DNA of 64,000 nt, taken from the NCBI GenBank assembly GCA_037074615.1, contig CM073536.1, forward strand, positions 9,615,001 to 9,679,000. Direction: 5' to 3'. The translations under genes were made by a program, and so were the position numbers. This DNA comes from Leucaena leucocephala (Eukaryota > Streptophyta > Magnoliopsida > Fabales > Fabaceae). The number at the start of each line of letters is the position of its first letter. Positions within the stretch are counted from its first letter, which is position 1. This document shows positions 1-10,593 of the stretch, in pieces. Below the pieces are notes generated by a model. That model was not told where the DNA came from. It saw only the letters and a list, made by a program, of their open reading frames with translations, and made no database searches.

Positions 1-1680
1 TTCATATGAGATTTGGCATAAACACAGCTAAGATCTAGATCTTTAAATGGACACCAAGAACGCCTCATTTGGTTAAGAATTCGAATTGTTATGATTTTTG
101 AAAGTTGGGATTTAAAATCTGGAATAAGATAATACGACTACTCAGAGGCAGTGAGGTTCATGCGCTAATTTCATATAGTAAATGAATGCGTTTTTCCACG
201 AAATTGTGTGATATTAAAGTAAACATATGGATCTTTAAATCCATAGGTAATTCAACTCAATTGGATAAGTATACAAGGAGAAATAAATTTTTGAAAATGG
301 GGCAAAGAAACTGGAACTTCCAGATTTACCAAATGAACAGTAAAGTTCAACGAATAAACTGATTTGATCTGGAAAAGCAAACCTCATTTTCATATTTTTT
401 TCTATCAAAATTAAATGAAATATCTTTCATTAGAAATTGGAATCACCTCAAAATGATTTTTCTAGATTTAGTTATGAATTTCCAAAGTTCAGGCTGTAAT
501 CTGGAATTACCCAGTGAATAGTGATAGTGAACAGTACCCATAAGCCCAACTCTCAGAAATTCATGTTTTTGAGGTTAAGAGGTATTCCAATATTCTAAAG
601 TAGTTCCAATTGAGTATATGAAAGGTCAAGATATAAGGTTAAGGTTTAAGCTCAAAATTTAAGGTCAAAGTTTAAGATTTAAAGATAAATTGTTAGAAAA
701 TGCCATTGTGCTGGTAGACTATACAGAGTACTGTGTACGTAGGTGCTGTCTAAGGAGGCTGGAAGTGAGTGGACCTAGCCGGTTCATCCAGTCTTTCCTG
801 GGTACTTACGTAGAATGGTGGTTTCTCATGGGGAATTACCGAATCAGTACAGTTATTTTCTACCAGGATTTTCGGAAGGAGAGAATTAATAAAGTAAAGA
901 TTGCTTCCGTAAGGATACTCTGAAGGGTCTAAGGAAGGATGTTTCACCCTCCATTACAAGCCATCGGTTGATGTCAGGAAGATCATGAACACGTGAGTTC
1001 TCTTTTATACACAATGATCTTTGTGATAAATGGGTTACTAACTTATTAACTTTGGTCATAAGGTTATGAGGACGTTCGCAGTTGTAAGGGGCCTTAAGCA
1101 CACTAATTTGGTGAGGGACCCTGAATGGATCACACCGAAGGTAATAAAAGTATATATTGGGTGTTAGCTAGGTTCCCCGTTTTGATGATGAGAAATAATT
1201 TTTATCTTGTTAACATTACAGAGTCGAAGGCAACCCAGAGAAAGTAACTTGTGCGGCTTCTACATAGTTAGACACATGGTCAATATTATCTTGTCAAATA
1301 TGATTGACATAACTGAGGAGGTAAAATTGTATTTTTAATGATTTCATATTTCTTAATTCTCAATCTAATATATATTAGTAATTCCTTAATTTCTTTGATT
1401 TTGATTTCATATTTCAGATGTTTGATCAACCTGATCCATTTCCTGACCAAGATATTGAGGACCTGCGTAATCGGTGGGTAGAGTTTTTTGTTCAATTCCT
1501 TCCTTCTTCATAGTATTTGTCTTTCACTGAATACCTTTTTCTACTTTTATGTTCAACTTGGAGCATTTTTGTATTAAATTTTATTAAATGAATAATATAA
1601 TGAGCAATTGAATTATATATGTCTCTGGCATCTTGAACTGACGATGATCGATGATTAAGTCGTATATTATATTTGGGCAG
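1..1680. other. Unassigned region, no gene recognised
   Basis: No open frame here matches a family I recognise, and no splice-consistent gene could be built. The stretch at about 690-1300 is less AT-rich than its surroundings and could belong to the body of a transposable element, because CACTA-type repeats follow directly. A short open stretch near 1420-1475 (MFDQPDPFPDQDIEDL) is too short to assign. Treat this as probable transposon-derived DNA. Confidence 0.3.
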
Positions 1681-1719
1681 TTTATTTATGAAGCTTCAGG
1701 CCAACGAAATGTATTAAAT

Positions 1720-2206
1720 ATAAATTTAATAACATCTACATCGGAGGTATATACCTGTCGATGTAGAAAGAACATATATCATAATATAAATTTAATAACA
1801 CCTACACCGTCCTAATATTCAACCGGTGTTAACATTTGAATAATCTACACCGTCCCAATATTCAAACCGGTGTAGATGTTAAAAAATAATACACCGGATG
1901 TAAATATGAACCGCTTTAAAATGTAGACCGGTGTAAAACAGTATACATTCTACACACCGTCCCAATATTCAACCAGTGTTGACATTTGAATAATCCACAC
2001 CGTCACAATATTCAACCGGTGTAGATATTAAAAATAATACACCTGATGTAAATGTAAACCGCTTTAAAATTTAGACCTATGTAAAAAAGTATACATTCTA
2101 CACCGGTCACAAATGTCTCATTTTTTACACGGTCCGTTTCTACACCGGTTGTATGTGCGATGTTAAATTCCATTTTTAACCGGTGTTAAAATACTTTTTT
2201 CTAACC
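1720..2206. mobile_element. CACTA-like subterminal repeat region
   Basis: The block is dense in short direct and inverted copies of ACCGGTGTA and TACACCGGT. It includes two tandem units of about 154 bp (starting near 1802 and 1956). Read in reverse from 2206 it gives TAGAAAAAAGTATTTTAACA followed by CCGGTTAAAAATGG. This is the layout of the subterminal region of plant En/Spm (CACTA) elements, with an A-rich terminus and then ACCGGT-type repeats. The terminal CACTA pentamer itself is not intact (the sequence reads GGTTAG where CACTAG would be expected), so this is a degraded or truncated end. No transposase frame is visible upstream. Confidence 0.5.
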
Positions 2207-2220
2207 ATGATTATTCGTCT

Positions 2221-3266
2221 TTAGCTTGTTCTTATATATAGAAATATTCACAAGGTCATTTGGGCCTAAAGCCAATAAGCCTACACAGCTAATTTCTAAA
2301 GGGTTCATACTTTTTTAATAATAAAAAAATATCTAGTTTTGAGATTGTGACTTTTCTTAAGTATCTTTTTTTTAATTTGAATTTAAAATTTAAAAGGATC
2401 TAAACTTTATATCACTAAATTAAGTATATGTTAGTTATATCTTGTAATTAATGGTCTTTAGTAAGTGGTAGTATTTATTTATTATACAAATTTAGCTTTT
2501 TTGCATATTCTCTTCCTGCTACATTGATCCCAAATGGGATCACACATTCACCATTCGTTTTCATTTATTTAAATACTCCTCAAAATTTTAATATAATATA
2601 TACTTAATTAATTTAAACAGATTAAAAAAAATTAGACATAATAAATATGATATAATTTTTTTAAAATATTTGTATAATAAATATCTTATAACTATTTAAA
2701 TTTTATTGCTAATATAGTTAATAGAGTATGAATATGAGTAATTTAAAAAATAATAAATATAAAAATAAAATATATTTAAAAATTAATATTAACTATAACT
2801 CATATATTTCTGAGTACAAAAGTATAATAAGCTCCAACTTTTTTCTAGTACTCTTTATTCTTCAAGGTTCGATATTGACTTGATGCTTTTCAATTGATTC
2901 CTAATCCTAATTTCCTGTATCAAGCGTCGCTTTGCGCGCTTTCAGCTTTTCATATAAACACACACGCAAAAGTCCCTTCAGTACTTTAACTTTATATAAA
3001 TTTTCAATTTAGCATCATAATTTTATAAAGTATATTTTTAAATATCTAATTTTTTTTATAATATTAACCGAATCATATTATCATATATCTTAATTTTAGA
3101 TTTTACAATTATCATTCCCAACATAGGTATCTCCTTTAGGAATCGCTTAAGACCTAGAAAGATTTAACGGGACCTTATACCGTTAGATTAACTCTATGTT
3201 AGTCTCAAACATCTAGCTTTAACATTGTTAATCTTAAATAATATTTCTTCGATCTTTAATATAATA
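2221..3266. other. AT-rich spacer
   Basis: Very AT-rich sequence without long open frames, RNA genes or clear terminal repeats. I see nothing to annotate. Confidence 0.5.
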
Positions 3267-3454
3267 GCTAGTTAACTTTTTTAGTAGATTAAGAAAATCA
3301 AATAAATAAGTTAATTATAATTAATATAAGAGTTATTTGACTAATTTTAGTATATTGATGAGTATATAATATGAATTCGTCTTGAGGGGTTAGATTTAGT
3401 CATAATTAACTTATTTATTTAGCCTTCTTAATCTACTAAAAAAATTAACTAAAT
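3267..3454. mobile_element. Stowaway-like foldback MITE, copy 1
   Basis: The left arm (about 3267-3322, core AACTTTTTTAGTAGATTAAG) is the reverse complement of the right arm (about 3400-3454), around a loop containing GATGAGTATATAATATGAAT. The same loop and arm sequence recurs at 4977-5206, which shows a dispersed family. Outer termini are not clear in this copy. There is no coding capacity. Confidence 0.55.
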
Positions 3455-4071
3455 CTTACATTACAAATTTTAAAAAATAATTTTTTGTACTAAGCATTGT
3501 TATTTGAAGAAATTAAATTTCATATGTCAACATTTATAAATATTTGGTCAGCTTTTAAAATTTTAATCCCAGTAGACAATAGTTTCTGTTAAACTAATTG
3601 TGAGGTACGTTTGAGTATTAAATAGGGACACATTTTTAAATAAAGATTCGAATTATAAAGAACTAATCATTTCTACTAAATTCAACTTATATTAGTCTTG
3701 GCTGTAGCATCGTATTACGTTATATTGTAACTGGCCATCAAGATATATGTTGGGCTAGAAACTAAGGACAAGGCCCAAGTTGCCGCTACGGAAGTTAATT
3801 CATATGATGAACAATTGACAAGATATATACTCTTAGTCTAATAAAAATAATTAATTTTTCATAATATGATAAATTAGTATTTAAATTTTTATTAAAAAAA
3901 ATGCTCATATATAATATTTAATAGTATCTTAAATAAGATTAACTTTAATAAAAATATATATATATATTAAAAAAAACTAAAAATGGTCAGGGCATTGTAC
4001 TTAGGATTAAATAAATGGGCCTAAAGTTGTTGGGCGTAAAATTTGAAAGACCCACAAAAGAAGGAATTAAT
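3455..4071. other. AT-rich spacer
   Basis: No gene, RNA or clear repeat was found between the foldback element and the SINE dimer. Confidence 0.45.
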
Positions 4072-4087
4072 AAAAGGTGAGAGAGGA

Positions 4088-4367
4088 ACCCATCGACCTA
4101 TCGTCCGTGGGTTTAACTGGTAAAAAGATAAGACATATGACTATTTAGAATATATTCGATCCCTAAGGAGTATCATTTTGTTATAATTCTAGTTGCGGCG
4201 CTTAGGATGGCATCCTAACTCTTGAGTGCTTAGGTTTACACCTAAGAGTAATTGATGGCTCAACCTACCTGCCATTAGTATCACTTAAAAGGAAGAGAGA
4301 CTTCGCCTAACTCTTGTATCGTGAATGAGCCCAACCTCTTTCTAAAAATTTTTGTACAAAAAAAAAA
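4088..4367 (+). mobile_element. tRNA-type SINE (family 1), copy A
   Basis: A unit of about 280 bp opens with AACCCATCG, has an A-box-like segment (GGTTTAACTGGTAAAAAG) and a B-box (ATTCGATCCCT) about 35-40 bp further on, and ends in CCCAACCTCTTTCTAAAAATT plus an A run. This is the layout of a pol III-transcribed plant SINE. Four other copies lie in this window (4373-4637, 50879-51154, 51328-51530, 55248-55441). The 5' flank 4072-4087 (AAAAGGTGAGAGAGGA) recurs with one mismatch after copy B, so A and B appear to share one outer target duplication. Confidence 0.8.
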
Positions 4368-4372
4368 GAGGA

Positions 4373-4637
4373 ACCCATCGTCTGAGGGTTCAACTAGCGA
4401 AGGGGTGAGACATGCGACCATTTGGTGTGTGCTCAATCCTTAGGGAGTACTACTTTATTTTGGTTCTTGTCACGGCGTTGGGAAGACATATTAGCTCATG
4501 TGTGCCTATGTTTACGCTTGAGGGTAATAGACGGCTCGCCTTGTCTAACATTGGTATCACCTAAAAGGAAGGAAAACCCTACTCTTGGATCGTGGGTGAG
4601 CCCAACCTCTTTCCAAAATTTTTTTTATCAAAAAAAA
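4373..4637 (+). mobile_element. tRNA-type SINE (family 1), copy B, tandem to copy A
   Basis: A second full-length unit starts right after the A tail of copy A and the short string GAGGA. Its B-box is decayed (GCTCAATCCTTAGG). The 3' end CCCAACCTCTTTCCAAAATT plus A run matches the family. The downstream flank 4638-4653 (AAAAGGTGAAAGAGGA) pairs with 4072-4087 as the outer target duplication. The 74-residue open frame across this unit is only a SINE shadow, not a gene. Confidence 0.8.
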
Positions 4638-4976
4638 AAAAGGTGAAAGAGGACCATGGGATGTGTGGTCCAGATTAAAAAATTACAGAGTGATATATTC
4701 GGATACCCCTCAATGAGGCATAAAGACGTTTTGGGAAGAAGTAAGATGTAGAACTAATGTGTATAATTAGATTAATATAATATTTAGTTAGTTTAATTTA
4801 TCCTTATTTTAGTTTTAGTCTTTCAAATTTTAAGCTATAGAATTTTGATCCCTTCAATTTTCGTTTTAAACATTAGTCTCTATAATTAATAAAAATCTAG
4901 ATCATTTTGCATCTTACGTCTTAAAGAATAAAAACCCATAGTTTCAAACTATATATATTTTTGAATTGAATTACTA

Positions 4977-5206
4977 CCTCCAATTTTAATTATAAGAGTT
5001 AATTGACTTTTTTTATATATTAAAAAAGCTAAATAAACTAGTTAATTAAAACTAATATAAAAATTAGTTGACTAATTAGGATAGATTGATGAGTCTATAA
5101 TATAAATTTATTTTGAATTATTTGATTTAGTTATAATTAATTAATTTATTTAATTTTCTTAATATATCTAAAAAACTAACTAACTTTTATAATTAAGACC
5201 TGGGAG
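4977..5206. mobile_element. Stowaway-like MITE, copy 2
   Basis: Terminal inverted repeats of about 75 bp begin CCTCCAATTTTAATTATAAG on the left and, read in reverse from the right, CTCCCAGGTCTTAATTATAA. Start and length resemble Stowaway MITEs of the Tc1/mariner group. A TA precedes the left end, but the right flank (AATAAT) has drifted. The loop shares GATGAGTCTATAATATAAAT with the element at 3267-3454. Confidence 0.6.
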
Positions 5207-5678
5207 AATAATATATATATATTAATTTGATGAATTACATATATAGGTTCACCCTTGAAAATTTTGTATCTGATTATATTTAGTTCAACTCATTTATGCT
5301 ACTCATCAGTTAACATGGCACTATATACACACACACATATATAAAATTAACTTACAAGTTGACTATTTTGTCTACATAAATAAATATATTTTCATCATAT
5401 ACTTATTAATAATTCTAATTACTAAGCAGCCAACAAAATGAAAAAGGCCAAAAGCAAGAATTATTACGCCTTCGCTCTTTTCTATTATATAAATGATGTT
5501 GGTTAGATATGTTTGAATTTTATTAAAAGATTAAAGTGTAATTTTACCCCAAAAATTTTTGCTCAGTATTTTAAAGTTTTTGACCATTAAATAAAAAATT
5601 TTAACAAAAAAAAAAGGCACATAGAAAGTTGACGTGGCACTCTTGCAAATCTCTCTATCTTCTCTCTTCTCATCGGCT
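5207..5678. other. AT-rich spacer
   Basis: Contains a short CA/TA microsatellite near 5320-5345 and otherwise nothing recognisable. Confidence 0.45.
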
Positions 5679-5686
5679 ATCCTCTT

Positions 5687-6455
5687 TAGGGGTATTTATA
5701 AAACCCACTACCCAGTATGTCCACTCGAGCCAGCGAAAAAAAAACCTGCCTAGCCCAATAAATATAGGGCAGGGCTGGGTATCGGGCTGCAGAATGCAGC
5801 CTATACTTTTTTCAGGCAGGGCACCTGACAAAGGGGTTGCCCTGCCCAACCCTGTCCATGAGCACATCTTTTTTTAATTTTTTACTTTTCTCGCTAGATG
5901 TTATATTTGAAAGGGAGAATATGATAGTTACTGGTGACTAAAAAGTTATTTTAGAAATATAAATAGTTAAGAACGTAAGTTACGTCTTTTAATATTTATA
6001 ACTATATTGATTTTTTTAATTTTACTAATCATAATATGATTATATTATAAATTATAATTATTTATTTTATTTTTTTAGATACTTCATCCTTGTCAATATT
6101 TAAAAAATTGATATAAAGTTGTAATTACAAATTACTTAAATTTTAAAGCTTTTTTTATATGTAATGAATTTCAAGACTTTAATTATTATTTTTTTGTTAC
6201 TTTATTTTTAGTGGATTATAGATATTATTTAACTTTTGAAAATATATTAATATAGTATTATTTTAGAAGTTTATAATTGCAGATTTTTTCACAACATGAG
6301 CATGACATCACAACTTGGACATGCCCAACCTGCTCACGCCTAGCCCGTCCATGGCCAGCCCAAAATGGTTAGGGTTTTTACTGGGTAGGGTCGGGCATCG
6401 GGCTGCATTCTTTTTTCGGGCAGGCCCTGCCCAGCCCTACCCATGAACACCCTTA
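5687..6455. mobile_element. Non-autonomous hAT-type element
   Basis: The element is flanked by 8-bp near-duplicates, ATCCTCTT (5679-5686) and CTCCTCTT (6456-6463). Its ends are imperfect inverted repeats: TAGGGGTATTTATAAAACCC on the left and, reversed, TAAGGGTGTTCATGGGTAGG on the right. Subterminal GGGCAGGGC/GCCCTGCCC blocks at about 5750-5860 and 6300-6445 are inverted relative to each other. An 8-bp duplication with a TAGGG-type terminus is characteristic of plant hAT elements. No transposase is present; the open frames inside are shadows of the GC-rich subterminal repeats. Confidence 0.7.
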
Positions 6456-6463
6456 CTCCTCTT

Positions 6464-9359
6464 GGTTTAGCCCATATCTTCCCTTGAGGATGAAGAAAAC
6501 CAGATTGGCGGCTGCATGCATAGAACCAGTCACATCTCTGAAGATCCACGGCATCCTCCCTGGTTCAGTCCGTCGACGATGAAGATGATGATGAATAGTG
6601 ATTGGCAGCTTCCTCCATGCTGAATAGAGAACTCGAAAAGAAAAAAGTGGGCGAAAAGCATTAAGGTATGTTGGTGTCACCTGGGAACCGTGGTTAATTG
6701 ACAACTTCTACTATCTCTTATGTGCTTGGGGCTTGGTCTATGATTAAAGTTAGAGTTAATTAGTTCCATTTTTCATTTCGCACATAATGCTGGTAACTTG
6801 AACCTAAATTTGCTAGAGGCAACTATTGATAATGGTAAAGATTTTACGCAACACTTTCACCAAAGTATAAAGTACCAATTTAATAAAAAAAAGGGTTAAA
6901 GGGTAGTTTTGCTCTAGAAGTATTCCGTGAGGAGCTAATACACCCTGGAAATTTTATGAGGGGTAATGTCGCCTTGAAAATTTAAAAATGTAGTATTTTC
7001 GCCCTGACTGTTACCTAAAATTAAGTTTGATCGTTAGTTGACAAATATACTAACGTGAAATCTATATTATCTTTTACTGTTGGTTAAGGTGTAAATTTAT
7101 CTTGAAAATTTTTACTTGGCAGCACTGAGTACCTGAAAATTTGTTTTTTGTTTAATATTGCCCAAACCGTTATCTATATTCAATTTGACTGTTAGTTTAA
7201 CCAAATATACTGAACTGACTAGCCCATGTGCTATATACTTTATTTTTTTGGAGGTTAAATTTATAAATAAGGAAAATTTAAAAAAAAATTCTTAAAGCCC
7301 CGTGGTTAACCGACTATCATTCTAAAAAATGTTGATATATGACAGTTATTTTTTCCAATAGATAACGGTTTGAAATTGTCAAGTATAAACGCGTCAATTG
7401 TTCTCTGGAAAGAATATATAACATTTGTGAACTATAAACTATTATTTATTATGTTTAACCGTTCTTAAACAAAAAATATCATGAATTTATGGCTTCTGGT
7501 TAAATTTAAACCTTATATAGTTATTTTTACTTGACGAGTTTTTCGATAGTAACCGTCAAGTATAGTTATCATATTTGACGGTCTTAGCAAAGAACCATCA
7601 AGTTTGTTTGCCATATTTTTTTAAAATACAATCATAGAAACACACAACAAATTACAATGAAAAGCGGGTGCATTGTTTTATCTAGTTTTTATATAACCAT
7701 TAAGGATATCTATAAAGTGATTGGGGTTTAGATTTTAAGTTAGTTTCATGTTTCAGACTATTACTACTGATATTGGAGATGTACAATAAGGACTATGAAA
7801 ATTTCTCTGCGTTTGAGTTTATTGTGAAGCACTATAATTTTATTTTTTTCGTCAAGGCTCCGTTTGATTAAGATAGAATTAAGATATTTATATCTGATTC
7901 CATGATGATGATTAAAAAGTATTGAGGATATAGGTTTTGTGCTATAAATTGGCGTGTAATCAATGCTATTTTATTTTGTTGTACTTTTTTCTAAGGAGAA
8001 AGCACCAATGTTTTTGAAAATTATGCTATGCGACGAATTAAATTCCATTGTAAGGAATATGTGATGATTCAATTTTGGGAACTGAAATTTGAAGTTTAGT
8101 TGGTTGCACATCTTGAATTTTTGCACAAGAAATTGAATTTCCTTTGGAATAGAGTTTGTGCATCGCACTTAGTTGGATTGTTCCATTGAAGTTGAACATT
8201 ATTGCTCTGGAAATTTAAACCTTGGTGAATTGTTTAATGCTATTGTTCTCTTGGGAGTGTTCTTAATCTGGAGATTGTCCCTCATTTAATAAAGTGATTG
8301 ATATAGTATTTCAATTTGATTAAGTCATGGATTAGTATGCAAATAATGAAAGTATACCCCTTTTCATCTGATCTATTGAACACTCTCTTAGCATGTTTCA
8401 GTTGCCTCTTTTGAAATATAGTATTGGACCATGTAGTGATGACTTGTTGGTATGTAATGTTTTTTTTTATTATACAAAATTTGGCAATATGGCTTTTGAG
8501 TATTATTAATGGCTCTTGCGTACTTTATGTTATACGGAGGAATTATATAGGGATTTAATCAAATATCATGCGAGAATGAGAGGATGAGAGGATGTGGGTC
8601 ATTTAAATAAATTAACTTATAAGGCTAATTTTTTTTAAGTTAAAAAAATATAATATGGGTAAAATCCTTATCAACTAAGTTTAAATAAAAAAAACTGAAT
8701 AATTTTACTAATGCTACCAAAAAATAATAACTTGATTGGTAAAGTTAAGCTGTTTGTGGTTTAAAGATAAAATTTGTTAATTTGACTTTTTAAAATATAT
8801 TATTATATTAATAAGAAATAAATCATTATATATCAGTTTTTTTATACCCATATTAACAATATATTAGGATAAGAGTGAATTTTTCATAAATTATGTTATT
8901 TGAATTAAGGTGTAAACTAATTTATATAAATAGAAATAAAAAAATATACACTAACACATATGGGTACAGGGGTAACTTAGTTATTATCTCCCTTCCATTT
9001 CTTTTTTTAATTAAGTAAAGGTTGATTAAAAATCTTTCCCCTTCCCTCAAATTAGGGGAAGAAAATAGAAAAATTTTATCAATTTTTTCTTATTTGAATC
9101 CACAAAATTTTTAAGAGTGGAGGAAAATTTTTTAAAATTTTTTCCTCCCCTCCAAGGGATTTAAGAAAAAAAATTAATATTTTATTTTATTTTAACCATT
9201 ATATCTATAATATTTTTTTAATATTTTTAAAATAATCTTTTTAAATCTCATATTTGTCTATAATTTTTTTTTATTTAAACAATCTATTATTAAAATTTCT
9301 CCTTTTCCCTCCCTTTTCATCAACCAAAATCAATAATATTAAGATATCTTTATTTCATT
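6464..9359. other. Spacer without recognised genes
   Basis: About 2.9 kb. 6460-6720 is more GC-balanced but gives no recognisable protein or splice-consistent frame. 6890-7240 begins GGGTTAAAGGGTAGTTTTGC, resembling one end of a MITE also hinted at near 55.79 kb, but no matching right end was found. The rest is AT-rich. Confidence 0.4.
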
Positions 9360-9743
9360 GGGAAAATACTAAAAATAGACCATTTGAAATTCAAAAGGAT
9401 AAAAAGGGCCCATGAATTTTCAAAAAAATAGATTGGATAGGAGGCCCAATCTGTCATTTCTAAATTACTGTGCACAGTTGCAAATATTATTATGAGAGTT
9501 ACAAATACCATTAGCATAGTTGCAAATACCATTATAGGAATTCAAATATAACTAGCAGAGTTGTAAATATCATTAAAAAAGTTATAAATAACATTGACAG
9601 AGTTGTAAAAAGTACAATTTCGTTTTTTATTTGTAACTCTCCCAATGGTATTTGCAACTCCCATAATGGTATTTACAACTGTGTACAGTAATTTATAAAT
9701 GACAGATTGAGCAAATTCAAATGGTCTTTTTTTGTCATTTTCC
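9360..9743. mobile_element. Mutator-type MITE (long TIRs, 10-bp TSD)
   Basis: The inverted ends are GGGAAAATACTAAAAATAGA with CCATTTGAA on the left and, reversed, GGAAAATGACAAAAAAAGAC with CATTTGAA on the right. Further inverted homology covers CAATCTGTCATTT and the repeated TTGCAAATACCATTA-type units. TTATTTCATT occurs directly on both sides (9350-9359 and 9744-9753). A 9-10 bp duplication with long TIRs points to a MULE-derived MITE. No coding sequence. Confidence 0.7.
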
Positions 9744-9814
9744 TTATTTCATTTCTCTCCCTTCCTCCTCCATTAAAATTCTTGCCTTCTTCCCCTTGTT
9801 GAGCCACACATACT

Positions 9815-10520
9815 AAGGCATTGTTTGGTTAATAATTTCTAGGAAGGAGGGTAGGGAATAAGGGAATGTGTTTGGTAGGATTTTTTTGGAGGGGAGGGAG
9901 GTATCAATTTTGTCTTTTTCCTCACCCTCCACTCTCTCTCCTCACATCAAAAGTTAGGTTTTTTAAAAGAGTAATTTATTTTTATCTTAACTAAATTATC
10001 CATATTATTTTTCTAATATTATTATTTTACCTTTAATAATAAAATTTCTGTTTTTTTCTCTGCTCCCATCGCTCTGTGCTAAAACAAGAGATTGGGCGGA
10101 TTTTTTTTTTGCTAGGTGGGTGCATTATTCTCTTTGTTAAATTTTTGTTAATTTATATTTTATAATTTTAACAACATTGTGTATTGTCTAGCATCAATAC
10201 TTTGAGAAGCCATTGCGTATCTTATAATTATAAAAAAAGCATCAATACTTTGATAAGCCATTGTGTGTCTTATAATTATAAAAAACTATGATATATAAAT
10301 AACATAATATATCTTTAAGATTCAAAAATTAAGAAATAATAATTCATATATAAATTTATATTATAAAAGAAGAAATAAAAAATTTAAATAAAAAGATAAT
10401 GACATAATTCTTAAATTAAATAAAAAATACTTCCTCCCCTTTCTTACAAATCTCCCTTACCATCGCTGGCCCTCCTATAAATTAACTTACTGTCCCCTCC
10501 GTTCAACCAAACAATGCCTT
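9815..10520. mobile_element. TIR element with perfect 16-bp ends
   Basis: It opens AAGGCATTGTTTGGTT and closes AACCAAACAATGCCTT, a perfect 16-bp inverted repeat. The interior is AT-rich with an approximately 50-bp direct duplication (10191-10285, core GCATCAATACTTTGA). The GTTTGGTT-type terminus recalls plant PIF/Harbinger MITEs, but I could not confirm a TWA target duplication, so the superfamily is uncertain. It ends 73 bp before the first codon of the NHL gene, so it may supply promoter or 5'-UTR sequence. Confidence 0.6.
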
Positions 10521-10593
10521 TCTCTTTCGAAGTATAGAAACTATTTTTGCTCTGATTTGATTTCATTCCTAAGGCCACGTCACCTTGTGTGTC
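10521..10593 (+). promoter_or_regulatory. 5' leader / proximal promoter of the NHL gene
   Basis: A 73-bp gap lies between the TIR element and the predicted ATG. It holds GGCCACGTCACC (about 10572-10583), an ACGT-core site of the kind bound by plant bZIP factors, though it is so close to the start codon that it may lie in the transcribed leader. No clear TATA box is present within the gap, so the core promoter must lie inside the adjacent transposon or the leader contains an unrecognised intron. Confidence 0.3.

Noticed and set aside
690..1101. Overlapping open frames on both strands considered as genes
   Set aside because: No recognisable domain, no splice-consistent extension, and adjacent to CACTA-type repeats.
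4422..4646. Open frame of 74 codons on plus
   Set aside because: It lies fully inside SINE copy B and its A tail; no protein family resemblance.
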